Assembly: GCF_024498175.1 (NCBI RefSeq)
Contig: NZ_CP101823.1
Location: 1,302,001-1,366,000 of the forward strand
DNA from: Haloplanus salinarum
GTDB taxonomy: Archaea; Halobacteriota; Halobacteria; Halobacteriales; Haloferacaceae
Length of the DNA stretch: 64,000 nucleotides
Direction: 5' to 3'
In this document: positions 41,142 to 49,628 of the stretch, in pieces
Layout of the letters: each line of letters begins with the position of its first letter
How positions within the stretch are numbered: position 1 is the first letter of the stretch
Notes under the pieces: generated by a model
Told to the model about the DNA's origin: nothing
What the model saw: only the letters and a program-made list of their open reading frames with translations
Database searches by the model: none
Program-made: the position numbers and the translations under genes

Positions 41142-41630
41142 CTACGGCGGATTTTCTGCGTCGTTGAGCCCTTCGAAGGTTCCGTTCGTGTAGGCGTAGC
41201 GCCACCGTTGGAGAATCGCTCGCGTGACCAGTGGGGCCTCACGCACAGTGATACAAGATGGCTCAACAGGACGACTTGGAGCATCAGGTGGTGGATGAAA
41301 GTGTCGTGTCGGTGCATCCGGTTTCGGATGACAGTCGAATCGAAAATCCCGCCCCTGGGTGTCCGTGTAGTGCACAGCGTAGTTCCCAGCCAAGCTCCAC
41401 CGAATATCTATACGCGCTGTTGATGCCGCTTCAACGCCGTCAGACAGGTCAACCGAAAGCGTCTGTGGGTTCAGGGGATCGTCCAGTGAAGCCTCCTCAA
41501 CCAGCGGCTCTTGATTGATGACCAGATCTCGGATCTCTCGTAACGCTCCGGCATCGATCGGTCCGAACACCTCTGCCTGTTCGGCTGGCTGACTATCCTG
41601 AGAAGGTTCCACATCCTCGTCGCCGGTCAT
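41142..41630 (-). CDS. TumE-like protein, putative toxin of a wHTH pair
   Basis: A 162-residue protein. The core ARIDIRWSLAGNYAVHYTDT then QGRDFRFDCHPKPDAPTRHF HPPPDA resembles TumE/DUF6516-type toxins, which share R-x-D-I...Y-x-x-H-Y and an H-P...H-F-H-x-P-P motif. Its start overlaps the stop of the upstream wHTH gene by 4 bases, as in a toxin-antitoxin operon. Family assignment is by motif from memory, so moderate. The C-terminus (VTRAILQRWRYAYTNGTFEG) is helical. Confidence 0.62.
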   Translation of the reverse strand: MTGDEDVEPSQDSQPAEQAEVFGPIDAGALREIRDLVINQEPLVEEASLDDPLNPQTLSVDLSDGVEAASTARIDIRWSLAGNYAVHYTDTQGRDFRFDCHPKPDAPTRHFHPPPDAPSRPVEPSCITVREAPLVTRAILQRWRYAYTNGTFEGLNDAENPP

Positions 41631-42241
41631 ACGACGATCGATGAGTCACTGTTACCATCGTCGTCAGTATTGGTGCCAGTGAGATGACCGGTGCGGGTTG
41701 CCTCAGCAATCGCGAGTGTCGCTTGTGCCAAGGCGAGGTTGCGGCGAGTGGTTTGCCATTCTCTGAGCAGCGCACCTTGGTCGCTGTCGGTGTCTTCGAT
41801 GTCCAGTTCCCGAGCGAGTTCCTCGGGTGAGTCAACATCGTATTCGGTACGCCAGTCCTGAATCTGTGCTTTCAGCTCGGCGATGCCAGATGCGATCTCT
41901 TCGGGTGTTCGTTCCGCAAGTAGCGACTGTGCATGCTCGGTGACGATACCCGTTTCTGACCGGCGGTACAGCGTCGTCTGGCCGTCCTGTGCTGTCGTCA
42001 CTTCACCGGAATCCATGAGCGTCCGCAGGTGCTTTCGTGCGGTCGTCGGCGAGACACGAGCACGATCAGCAATCTGTGCTGCAGACGTCGGATCGTAAGT
42101 CCGGCGAATGATTCCATAGACTCGTTCGAAGGGCGTCGTGTCCTCAACCCATTCCTCTTCGACCACGTCGTTTATGTCACGTTGTTCGGCACCGCCGTCA
42201 GGACGTACTCGGTTGGGTGGGGTCGTCTCCTCAGACATCAT
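41627..42241 (-). CDS. Winged-HTH regulator paired with the TumE-like gene
   Basis: A 204-residue acidic protein. Residues about 35-95 (FERVYGIIRRTYDPTSAAQI then ADRARVSPTTARKHLRTLMD SGEV) form an ArsR/TrmB-like winged helix; the C-terminal half is helical (ALLREWQTTRRNLALAQATL AIAEATRTG). This resembles haloarchaeal wHTH proteins of the DUF7342 type that precede such partners. It probably represses its own operon. It is divergent from polB, across the intergenic region carrying inverted-repeat site 3. An ATG one codon in (42238) is possible. Confidence 0.75.
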   Translation of the reverse strand: MMSEETTPPNRVRPDGGAEQRDINDVVEEEWVEDTTPFERVYGIIRRTYDPTSAAQIADRARVSPTTARKHLRTLMDSGEVTTAQDGQTTLYRRSETGIVTEHAQSLLAERTPEEIASGIAELKAQIQDWRTEYDVDSPEELARELDIEDTDSDQGALLREWQTTRRNLALAQATLAIAEATRTGHLTGTNTDDDGNSDSSIVV

Positions 42242-42332
42242 ATGCTAACCCACGGAAGGCAAGTATAATAATTCTCGGGCCAGTATATTGGTTTGTAATC
42301 CATCGGAACACGGAGTGTCTTCACCAACCATT

Positions 42333-42371
42333 TTAACCAACAAATACGACTATTCCAGAACTGTTGGTTAA
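42333..42371. promoter_or_regulatory. Replication-module inverted repeat, site 3
   Basis: TTAACCAACA-N19-TGTTGGTTAA, perfect half-sites, 29 bp centre to centre. It lies in the 294-bp divergent space, 91 bp from the wHTH start and 164 bp from the polB start. It is followed by ATTCCGGAAGTC, similar to ATTTCCGGAACTT after site 1. Confidence 0.75.
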
Positions 42372-42476
42372 GCCGAGATTCCGGAAGTCATCTTGGAAAA
42401 GACCACAGACACGCAAAATAGGACAAATACCCCGGTAGCGATGTCTTCGAAGTCGTCCTCTGAATTATGGAAACAC

Positions 42477-42492
42477 CACGCCACGGCTTATC
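42477..42492 (+). promoter_or_regulatory. Shared promoter box upstream of polB
   Basis: CACGCCACGGCTTATC, 15/16 identical to the box before the RecA-like operon. It is preceded by GGAAACAC, echoed by GGAAACCACC before the orc gene. CTTATC as TATA element predicts a transcript start about 20 bp before the ATG. Confidence 0.5.
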
Positions 42493-42535
42493 TAGGACTG
42501 AACCGTTTCGTTCAATCGAGACGTGACAATCCCAA

Positions 42536-44686
42536 ATGCCGTTCACAATCGATATCTTAGACGACGACCGCGTCTTGGAGTGGGAGGCAACCGCCGACGG
42601 CGCCGTCGTGACCGAGCGCGATGACTACACGCCACGCTTCTACGTCGCCGCTCGCGACCCTGATGCCGACCTCGACCTCACGACCATCCAGTCCGTGTAC
42701 GACCAGCACCCGGACGTCGTCACGACCGAGATGGTTACGCGACGCCCCGGCTTTCGACGGGACGAGGAGACCGTTCTCGCGGTCGACGTCGCCCACATCG
42801 ACCGCGTCGCCCCACTCGCCCGGCAAGCGCGCCAACTGTCGGACCATCCAGTCGGGGATCTCGTCTGCTTCAACGTCGACTTCTCGCGGGAGTTCCGGTA
42901 CTGTCTGGAGACCGGCGTCGATCCGACGCCGGCGAGCGAACTGTCGACGCTCCGGCTCGGCGTCCCGGTGACCGAAACGAGCGACGACGTCTACGGGGAG
43001 GTGTCCGTCGCCGGCGACACCGTCACCGGCTCGCCGACGGATCTCCTGACCGCCGTCCAAGGGGCGCTCGACGCACACGATCCGGACGTCCTGGTCTGCT
43101 CGACGAGCGAAATCGTTCCGACCCTGTACGAGATGGCGACCGAGGCCGGTGTCGACGACTTCTCGCTGAGCCGGTGGCCCGACGTCGACTACCAGCAGCT
43201 CGCGAGCCGGTCGACGTACTCGAGCTACGGTCGCGTCGGTCACTCTCCGGCGCGGTACAACGTACCCGGCCGCGTGATCGTCGACGAGAGTAACACGTTC
43301 TTCTACGGGGAGACGAACCTCGACGGCGTCCTCGACCTCGTGTCGCGCTCGAAGAAGCCCGTCCAGGAGCTCGCGTGGGCGTCGATCGGGAACGTCCTCA
43401 CCGCGATCCAGATCTGCGAGGCCCACGACCGCGGCGTCCTCGTCCCCTGGAACTCCTGGCGCCACGAGTTCTACAAGCCGATGGGGACGCTCCACGACGC
43501 CGACCGCGGCGGCTTCATCTTCGCGCCCGAGGTCGGCCGCCACGAGAACGTCCACGAACTCGACTTCTCCTCGTTGTATCCGAACATCATTCGTACCCGG
43601 AACGTCTCGCCGGACGTCATCCGGTGTGACTGCCACAGCGACCGCGACGACGTCCCCGGGCTCGGATACTCGATCTGCGACGAGCGGGGCTACCTCGTCG
43701 ACGTGCTACAGCCGATCATCGACGCGCGCGACGAGATCAAGGCGGCCATCCGTCGCGAGAAGGAACGGGACGACCCCGACGAGGACCGACTGACGGAACT
43801 CGAGGGGCGGTCGGGAGCGTTGAAGTGGATCCTCGTCGCCTGCTTCGGGTATCAGGGATTCAGCAACGCGAAGTTCGGCCGCATCGAGTGCCACGAGGCA
43901 ATCAACGCGTTCGCTCGCGAGATTCTGCTGACGGCGAAAGGGCGGCTGGAAGCCGGCGGCTGGCGGGTCGTCCACGGCATCGTCGACTCCATCTGGGTGA
44001 CCCCGGACCCCGACGTCGACGACGATGACCGCGATGACCTCGAGATGCTCGCGACGGCGATCACGGAGGACGTCGAGATTCGACTCGAACACGAAGCCCA
44101 CTACGACTGGGTGGCGTTCGTGCCGCGACGGGAGAGCGACGCCGGCGCGCTGACGAAGTACTTCGGCAAAGTGGCTGGCGACGGCGGGTTCAAGATCAGA
44201 GGGATCGAAGCCCGGCAGCGCTCGACCCCACCGTTCGTCGAGGCGGTCCAGCGGGACTGTCTCGAACGGCTCGACGCGACTCGATCCCCGGACGCCGTAC
44301 TCGACCGTCTTCAGGACGCGATCAAGCGCCTCCACGCTGGGACGGTGCCGGTCGAGCAACTCGTCGAACGGAATCGTGTCTCCAAGCCGCTGGAGGGGTA
44401 TACGCAGAACACGCGGAACGTGGCCGCGTTAAAGCGGGCTCGGGAGCAGGACCTCGCCGTCCACCCGGGACAGGATATCGAGTACGTGGTCGTCGACGAC
44501 GAAAAGACCTCGCGAGAGCGGGTTGCATTAGTTCACGAGGAGATCGGGTCGTACGATGCGTCGTACTACGAGACGCAACTCGTCCGGGCGATAGGGAGTC
44601 TCCTCTCTCCGTTTGGGTGGGATCGAACGGACATTCAACAGGAACTCTCGGGGGTCCGTGAGCCGGAGCTAACCGATTTCGGGTGA
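42536..44686 (+). CDS. polB: Family-B DNA polymerase, haloarchaeal plasmid type, exonuclease motifs lost
   Basis: A 716-residue family-B polymerase. Motif A is HELDFSSLYPNII (Asp343). Motif B is ALKWILVACFGYQGFSNAKF (Lys430), where the usual NSxYG reads ACFGYQG. Motif C reads VVHGIVDSIW instead of YGDTDS, keeping only the second Asp (Asp484). The N-terminal 330 residues hold no D-I-E Exo I motif, so proofreading is probably absent. Such variants are common on haloarchaeal plasmids; polymerase activity is likely altered. It is monocistronic, with the inverted repeat and promoter box shared with the RecA-like/exonuclease operon. Confidence 0.9.
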   Translation: MPFTIDILDDDRVLEWEATADGAVVTERDDYTPRFYVAARDPDADLDLTTIQSVYDQHPDVVTTEMVTRRPGFRRDEETVLAVDVAHIDRVAPLARQARQLSDHPVGDLVCFNVDFSREFRYCLETGVDPTPASELSTLRLGVPVTETSDDVYGEVSVAGDTVTGSPTDLLTAVQGALDAHDPDVLVCSTSEIVPTLYEMATEAGVDDFSLSRWPDVDYQQLASRSTYSSYGRVGHSPARYNVPGRVIVDESNTFFYGETNLDGVLDLVSRSKKPVQELAWASIGNVLTAIQICEAHDRGVLVPWNSWRHEFYKPMGTLHDADRGGFIFAPEVGRHENVHELDFSSLYPNIIRTRNVSPDVIRCDCHSDRDDVPGLGYSICDERGYLVDVLQPIIDARDEIKAAIRREKERDDPDEDRLTELEGRSGALKWILVACFGYQGFSNAKFGRIECHEAINAFAREILLTAKGRLEAGGWRVVHGIVDSIWVTPDPDVDDDDRDDLEMLATAITEDVEIRLEHEAHYDWVAFVPRRESDAGALTKYFGKVAGDGGFKIRGIEARQRSTPPFVEAVQRDCLERLDATRSPDAVLDRLQDAIKRLHAGTVPVEQLVERNRVSKPLEGYTQNTRNVAALKRAREQDLAVHPGQDIEYVVVDDEKTSRERVALVHEEIGSYDASYYETQLVRAIGSLLSPFGWDRTDIQQELSGVREPELTDFG

Positions 44687-44869
44687 CCGAGCAGCGAGTG
44701 ATTTCAACATGGATTCACGGTCACACTCCCCGTCATCGATGTGTAAAACCATGGGGAGAGGGAGTTAGAGAGCACGGCAATAGCGCCGCGGGTACGATAG
44801 TCGCTGTCGGACGATACTGAGACCGCTACATCGCTCCCAGTTGATTTTCGTTGTCGCCACGACACAGTG

Positions 44870-45050
44870 TCACACCACGAACAAGAACAGGATCGTAACT
44901 GCTGTCCCGGCGATACGGACTATCACTACGGTGCCGACGGCCATTCCGTCGGAGCCACTGATCCTCTCGGCCCAAGCCAATCCCATCAGGCCAACGGTCC
45001 CAAGAGAGATGAGGACGACGCCGACGGCTCCGACGGAACCAAACTCGGCG
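44870..45050 (-). pseudogene. Possible remnant of a two-helix membrane protein
   Basis: One minus-strand frame reads AAEFGSVGAVGVVLISLGTV then GLMGLAWAERISGSDGMAVG and ends TVVIVRIAGTAVTILFLFVV with a TGA at 44870. It looks like a small two-helix haloarchaeal membrane protein. There is no start codon: a TGA precedes SRGIDRGRAAEF, so a frameshift or loss of the 5' part is likely. The rest of 44687-45343 holds only repeat R6. Confidence 0.45.
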
Positions 45051-45267
45051 GCACGACCGCGATCGATACCGCGGCTTCATGTCGTCGGATCAAAACTTCT
45101 TCGCCGAGCAACTGTTCGAGATTTGCGGGTGTGGTGACCGCACGGCCGGAGAGGGACAACGGCGTTCCACATCGAGAACCGACTAGTAGATACGAGTCTG
45201 CGGTCGACCAGCAATCAGTGCCGATTCGCCGAATCGAACTTCTCGGTGTCTGATACGATTGTGGAGG

Positions 45268-45300
45268 GCTACTGCATACAGCGCGCGAGTTGATTAGGGG
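45268..45300 (+). repeat. Interspersed repeat, copy R6
   Basis: GCTACTGCATACAGCGCGCG then AGTTGATTAGGGG matches the right end of R1 and R7. It lies about 45 bp past the end of the beta-propeller gene. Confidence 0.5.
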
Positions 45301-45343
45301 ACGATCACCGCTCGACACGGGGCTGCTGACAGGGTGACGTACC

Positions 45344-47557
45344 TCACTGGGGCGCTGGACCGAGGACGTACACGGTCCCGGACTCCCCGCCGGCGAACAG
45401 GTAGTCGTCAGCAATCGCTGGCGGCGTCGTCAACGGTGCATCGTACGTCCACGAGATAGTTCCATCACTCGGGTCGAGTGCGAGGAGACCCGTCTCGTAC
45501 CCGATTCCGTAGAGCATCTCGTCACCGATGACCAGGAGCAAGTCTCCGCCGACAGCAGTTTGCCAGCGTCCGGTTCCATCGCTCGCGTCGAACGCGTAGA
45601 CGGTATCGTCCCCGGACGTGTACACCGTTCCCTCGCGGGCGACAGGTGGCCGATTGGACTCGCCAGTGGGGGTGGCCCACTGTTCCGTTCCCTCGGCCGA
45701 ATCGAACGCCCGCAACGATGATCCCATGTGAACGAGGACGGTGCCGTCGACGAGTATCGGTGGAGATTGGACGACCCGTTGCTCGGTGGATGTGACCTGC
45801 CACAGTTCGCTTCCGTCGGACACGTCGAATGCCCTGAGATCACCGTTTGCGCCAGTGTATACGGCGGCGTCGTCGGCCGCGGTTTTCAGGGCGATGAATC
45901 GTGTCCCACCGGCCTGTTCGACGTCGGCGCGCCACGCCTCCGTCCCGTCGGCGGCGTCGACGGCGGTTAGCGTCGGCGAGAAGTTTCCGACGTAGACGGT
46001 TCCGCCATGGAGGGTCGGCGACTGAACCTGCCCTCCGACGTCGAACGTCCACCGTTCGGTCCCGTCGGACACGTCGAACGCGTACAGGGTTCCTTCCATG
46101 GTCCCGACGTAGACGGTGTCTTCGTCGACTGCCGGCGTCGTGCGAATGTGCCCATCCGTTCGAGCGGACCAGCGGATTGCTCCCGTGTTGGCCGCCAGTG
46201 CGTAGAGGTAGTTGTCGTCGCTGCCGACGAACACGGTGTTGCCGACGACTGCTGGCGGCGAGACGTTCTCGGTGGTTCCGAACCGCCATCTGACCGAGCC
46301 ATCGACCAGATCGAGTCCCGTCACACCGGTCGACACCACCCCGTCCGTCACCGCAGGGGTCACGCCACCGCTGTCCGTCGCCCAGCGACGATCACCGGTT
46401 GTGGCATCGTAGGCGTGGAGTGGTCCGCCAAGGCCGACGACGACGTCGTCGTCCGCGACGACGAGGGGAATCTGTCGGGGCGGCCCACTGGTGAAGTTGT
46501 ACGTTTCCGTAATCCCAGTTCGCCACTCCACGCTCCCGTCGGCGGGCGCCAGGGACAGTACAGCAGCAGTGAACCGTTCTGTATCCGTCGGTACTGCAGT
46601 GGGCGTGTCGGTGCTCTCCGAACGTGGCGTCTCGGTTCGGGGACCGGCGTCGTCGGTGAGGGTGGTAACGTACACTGCGTCGAGTGTCACCTCCGGCGAC
46701 GCAGCGACCGGGGCGTCCGTTTGACGCTGCCACTGTCGGTCCCCACCGTCGGCGGCGAGTGCGACAAGACGCGTCCCCACGCCGAGATAGACGTTCCCGT
46801 GTCCGAGAGCGGGGGCAAACGTCGGCTCGGGACCGACGGAGGCACGCCACTTGCGCCGTCCGGTCTGGGCGGCGAAGGCGATCACGCTCCCCGACGCGAG
46901 GCCAACTGTGACGACATCCTCACCGACGCCGGGGGGTGTCACCGCAGGTTCGTCCAGCGGTTGTCGCCACGCTGTCGTCCCCTCCCCGAGCAGAATCGCT
47001 CGAATCCGAGACTCCGTCGCGACCACGACCCGACCGTCAGCTACTGCGAGTCCGACCGCTGGGTCTTCGAGCGGGAGAGTCCAGCGTCGTTCGCCGGTCT
47101 GGCCCCCGATCCCGAGCAACTTCTGGTCGGCGGCGGCAACGACCGTTTCCGCCATGGCTACCGGGGCGACGTCCGTGTTTACGCGCTGTGATCCGCTCCA
47201 CAGGACCCTGCCGTCCTCAGCATCCCGGGCGTAGAGGGTCCCGCTTCGCGTCACGACGACGAACGTACCGGCAGCGGCCGCTGGTGCGGTCGCAGGCGCT
47301 CCGGCAGTCGTCGTGCGAGTCCAGTACTCGACTGGCTCGTGGATCGGTCCCGGGTCGTCGATGGCACCGGTGTTACCCGCGTCGTGCTGATACTCCCGCC
47401 AGGTTCCGTTGAGGGGGGCTAGCTCACCCGAAGGCGAGGTAGTTGTGGGACCTGTTCCCGTCGGGGTGTTGGTCCCCGCGTTCTGCGACTCGGTGCCACA
47501 GCCAGCGAGGGATCCGACACCTGCCGCACAGAGTGCGAGATACCTGCGACGGTCCAT
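45344..47557 (-). CDS. Secreted PQQ-like beta-propeller repeat lipoprotein
   Basis: A 737-residue exported protein. MDRRRYLALCAAGVGSLAGC is a twin-arginine signal with a lipobox. After a Thr/Ser-rich linker come many repeats of the PQQ/Trp-docking type (DGRVLWSGSQR, TGERRWTLPL, DGTERWTFDVGG, DGTEAWRADV, TGAIRWSARTDG, DGTISWTYDAP), enough for one eight-bladed propeller plus extra blades. No dehydrogenase active-site residues are evident, so a scaffolding role at the cell surface is likely. It shares orientation with the lipoprotein-like gene at 47689 but has a 131-bp gap. Confidence 0.88.
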   Translation of the reverse strand: MDRRRYLALCAAGVGSLAGCGTESQNAGTNTPTGTGPTTTSPSGELAPLNGTWREYQHDAGNTGAIDDPGPIHEPVEYWTRTTTAGAPATAPAAAAGTFVVVTRSGTLYARDAEDGRVLWSGSQRVNTDVAPVAMAETVVAAADQKLLGIGGQTGERRWTLPLEDPAVGLAVADGRVVVATESRIRAILLGEGTTAWRQPLDEPAVTPPGVGEDVVTVGLASGSVIAFAAQTGRRKWRASVGPEPTFAPALGHGNVYLGVGTRLVALAADGGDRQWQRQTDAPVAASPEVTLDAVYVTTLTDDAGPRTETPRSESTDTPTAVPTDTERFTAAVLSLAPADGSVEWRTGITETYNFTSGPPRQIPLVVADDDVVVGLGGPLHAYDATTGDRRWATDSGGVTPAVTDGVVSTGVTGLDLVDGSVRWRFGTTENVSPPAVVGNTVFVGSDDNYLYALAANTGAIRWSARTDGHIRTTPAVDEDTVYVGTMEGTLYAFDVSDGTERWTFDVGGQVQSPTLHGGTVYVGNFSPTLTAVDAADGTEAWRADVEQAGGTRFIALKTAADDAAVYTGANGDLRAFDVSDGSELWQVTSTEQRVVQSPPILVDGTVLVHMGSSLRAFDSAEGTEQWATPTGESNRPPVAREGTVYTSGDDTVYAFDASDGTGRWQTAVGGDLLLVIGDEMLYGIGYETGLLALDPSDGTISWTYDAPLTTPPAIADDYLFAGGESGTVYVLGPAPQ

Positions 47558-47688
47558 AGGTCGTGTCGTGACGACGGCTAAAAGTATTTTCAGATGAATA
47601 TAATGCTCGTTTGACTATCCGAGGGAGTCGGGTGGAGACACGTTGGCTGTAGGCGGTAGTTGGAGCACGCCGCCAGTCGCCACGACCG

Positions 47689-48513
47689 TCAGCAGGCGTT
47701 CGTCGTGCCCGTTGCGTTCGTCTCCTCGTCGGTTGCCCACGCTGGCCGCTCGAGGGACGGGGAAGTGTCGTCGAAGGCAAACGTCGTTCGTGACTCCGTC
47801 GAACTGGAGTGCAGCACCGTGGATAGCACGTAGTGAGCATACGTCTCGCCCCGTGTCTCCGTCCACGAGACGTTCGCCGAGGTGACCGTCCCCGTCTCGT
47901 CATCGACACGGACGGTCCCCGAGGCGTCGGTGAGTCGGTACACGACGCGACTCTCGTACCAGCCGGATTGTGGCTCGTACGTCGTCACGCCCGTCGAGTC
48001 CGTCTCCGTCGTCTCGTATGCGGCCACCCGGAGGTTGTTGACGAAGACCGATGCCGTTCCGGACACCGGCTCCGACGCGGAGGTCGTCTCGGACTTGGTG
48101 ACGAACGTGACGCAGTTTCCCGCCCGGGATTCACGGAGGATGGTCCGATCCTCGTCCTCGGTGAGTCGCGCTCGACGCTGCTCGGCGGCATCGACTCCCT
48201 CGACGGTGAGCCGCCGGTAAATCGGCCCGCTCGGGGGATGATATTCTTCGGAGACGACGCCGTCGTCGACCACCTTTTGATACCAGGCACCGTCGGTGGT
48301 CACGGCGCCATCGAACGCGAGCCGTGTCTCCCCCTCGACGGCGATGCGTCCTGTCGCGCTGAACGCGTCCGCATCGCCGACTGTGAAGCGTTCGCCAGCG
48401 GAGTTCGCCGTGTCTGGTGAAGACGTGGTGAACGGATACAGGACGGACAGGACGAGCCCGAAACACACCACTGCGAGCACCCCGATCGTGAGACCTGCTG
48501 TACGTTCCCGCAT
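47689..48513 (-). CDS. Membrane-anchored exported protein of unknown function
   Basis: A 274-residue protein with an N-terminal signal anchor (LTIGVLAVVCFGLVLSVLYP) and an extracellular beta-rich domain with paired strands (TGRIAVEGETRLAFDGAVTT, GWYESRVVYRLTDASGTVRV). The composition and layout resemble haloarchaeal lipoprotein-type families such as DUF7537, but no lipobox is seen. The protein ends ETNATGTTNAC. Function unknown. Confidence 0.68.
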   Translation of the reverse strand: MRERTAGLTIGVLAVVCFGLVLSVLYPFTTSSPDTANSAGERFTVGDADAFSATGRIAVEGETRLAFDGAVTTDGAWYQKVVDDGVVSEEYHPPSGPIYRRLTVEGVDAAEQRRARLTEDEDRTILRESRAGNCVTFVTKSETTSASEPVSGTASVFVNNLRVAAYETTETDSTGVTTYEPQSGWYESRVVYRLTDASGTVRVDDETGTVTSANVSWTETRGETYAHYVLSTVLHSSSTESRTTFAFDDTSPSLERPAWATDEETNATGTTNAC

Positions 48514-48645
48514 TCTTGCGTGCCCGAGCTACCGGGAGATAGCTATTAAACGGCGTGGCTCGCACCAGCTCGTTCTTTGAGGGATGTGAACCCGACGATA
48601 GAACGACGAGCCACTAATTTATAGCTGTGGTCACCATGCCGACAT

Positions 48646-49191
48646 ATGCGAGAATACGATCAAGCAATCGGACGGATTGCGGCGTGTTGTTCGGCCGTCG
48701 GAGCGAGGTTTCGAGGGTTTCGGAACCAGCATGGCCAACAACTGATCGAAGTCAATCACCGGAACGGCCTGTTCACGCTGGTAACGTCGCCGAACGATGG
48801 ATACTTCCGAGCGATCTCGATCCGAAAACTTTCGAATATCGAGGATTTCGACATCACGCGTAGTGAACCCATCGTCGACGTCGAAAACGAACTGACGGAC
48901 CTGTTTGACGAACTCCAAACGGCCAATATCCGTATCGAATACTTGACTAAAACTGACGAATCGACGGGAGTCGAATATTTCGACGGATACCAGACGACCA
49001 AGCCACTGTATGTGTTCGAGGACGGATTCGGCGCGAAAGCGTTCGACGAGTCACTGGCTGAACTCGATCAGATCAGCCGAAAAGCGTTCAACCGAACCAT
49101 CCAGCAGTTGGATATCGATATCGATCGACCGGAGGAGACCGCTGGAAGCGAAGAACAGCCTCAGGAATCCTACGGCCGAGCGTTTCATTAA
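48646..49191 (+). CDS. Hypothetical protein
   Basis: A 181-residue soluble protein (MREYDQAIGRIAACCSAVGA...). The middle is beta-rich (LIEVNHRNGLFTLVTSPNDG YFRAISI) and the C-terminus helical (SLAELDQISRKAFNRTIQQL DIDIDRPEE), with an acidic tail. I do not recognise the family. The start follows a short AT-rich stretch (CTAATTTATAGCTG) about 25-30 bp upstream, suitable as TATA. Confidence 0.62.
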   Translation: MREYDQAIGRIAACCSAVGARFRGFRNQHGQQLIEVNHRNGLFTLVTSPNDGYFRAISIRKLSNIEDFDITRSEPIVDVENELTDLFDELQTANIRIEYLTKTDESTGVEYFDGYQTTKPLYVFEDGFGAKAFDESLAELDQISRKAFNRTIQQLDIDIDRPEETAGSEEQPQESYGRAFH

Positions 49192-49628
49192 TGTCCGAGG
49201 GCTTCCGATCTATTCGGAGTAGTTCTGCGTCATATCGTCATGAATCGAGCTACAGACGACGGTCGGCCAGGATAGACGCCGAAGAGGGCGGCGCTGGTCT
49301 TCCAGAACCTATCTCGGTCCGCTGGATCGGTCGTTTTCGTCGACGAAGACGTGACTCCCTCACCGGAGACGTACGTACCGGTTCGCCCATCGAATTCCGG
49401 GGCCGTGACGAGTTTGTAGAGCCGCCGTGTGCCTCCCCGTCGAGTGGTCCCGATGCTAGGGCTGATCGCCGTCAGCTGGGATCTTTATCGACGGGGAGCC
49501 TGAATCCTTCATAGTCAACGACCCCGCCCCGACGCTCGCTACGTTCGAAGACGGGGATTCCGCGCTACCGTATCAGTTGAAACTCCCGTGCCGTCTCACT
49601 CGTCCCTGTCTCGATGAGATGGCAACAG
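49192..49628. other. 437-bp intergenic stretch with a possible IS605-end hairpin
   Basis: No convincing gene. Around 49520-49560 the minus strand reads GGAATCCCCGTCTTCGAACG then TAGCGAGCGTCGGGGCGGGG TCGTTGAC, which resembles the hairpin and tail at the right end of TnpB elements. This would be another solo end. The remainder is featureless. Confidence 0.4.

Noticed and set aside
46007-47191. A 394-codon plus-strand frame opposite the beta-propeller gene
   Set aside because: Arg/Pro-rich translation with no domains; the minus strand encodes regular PQQ-type repeats.
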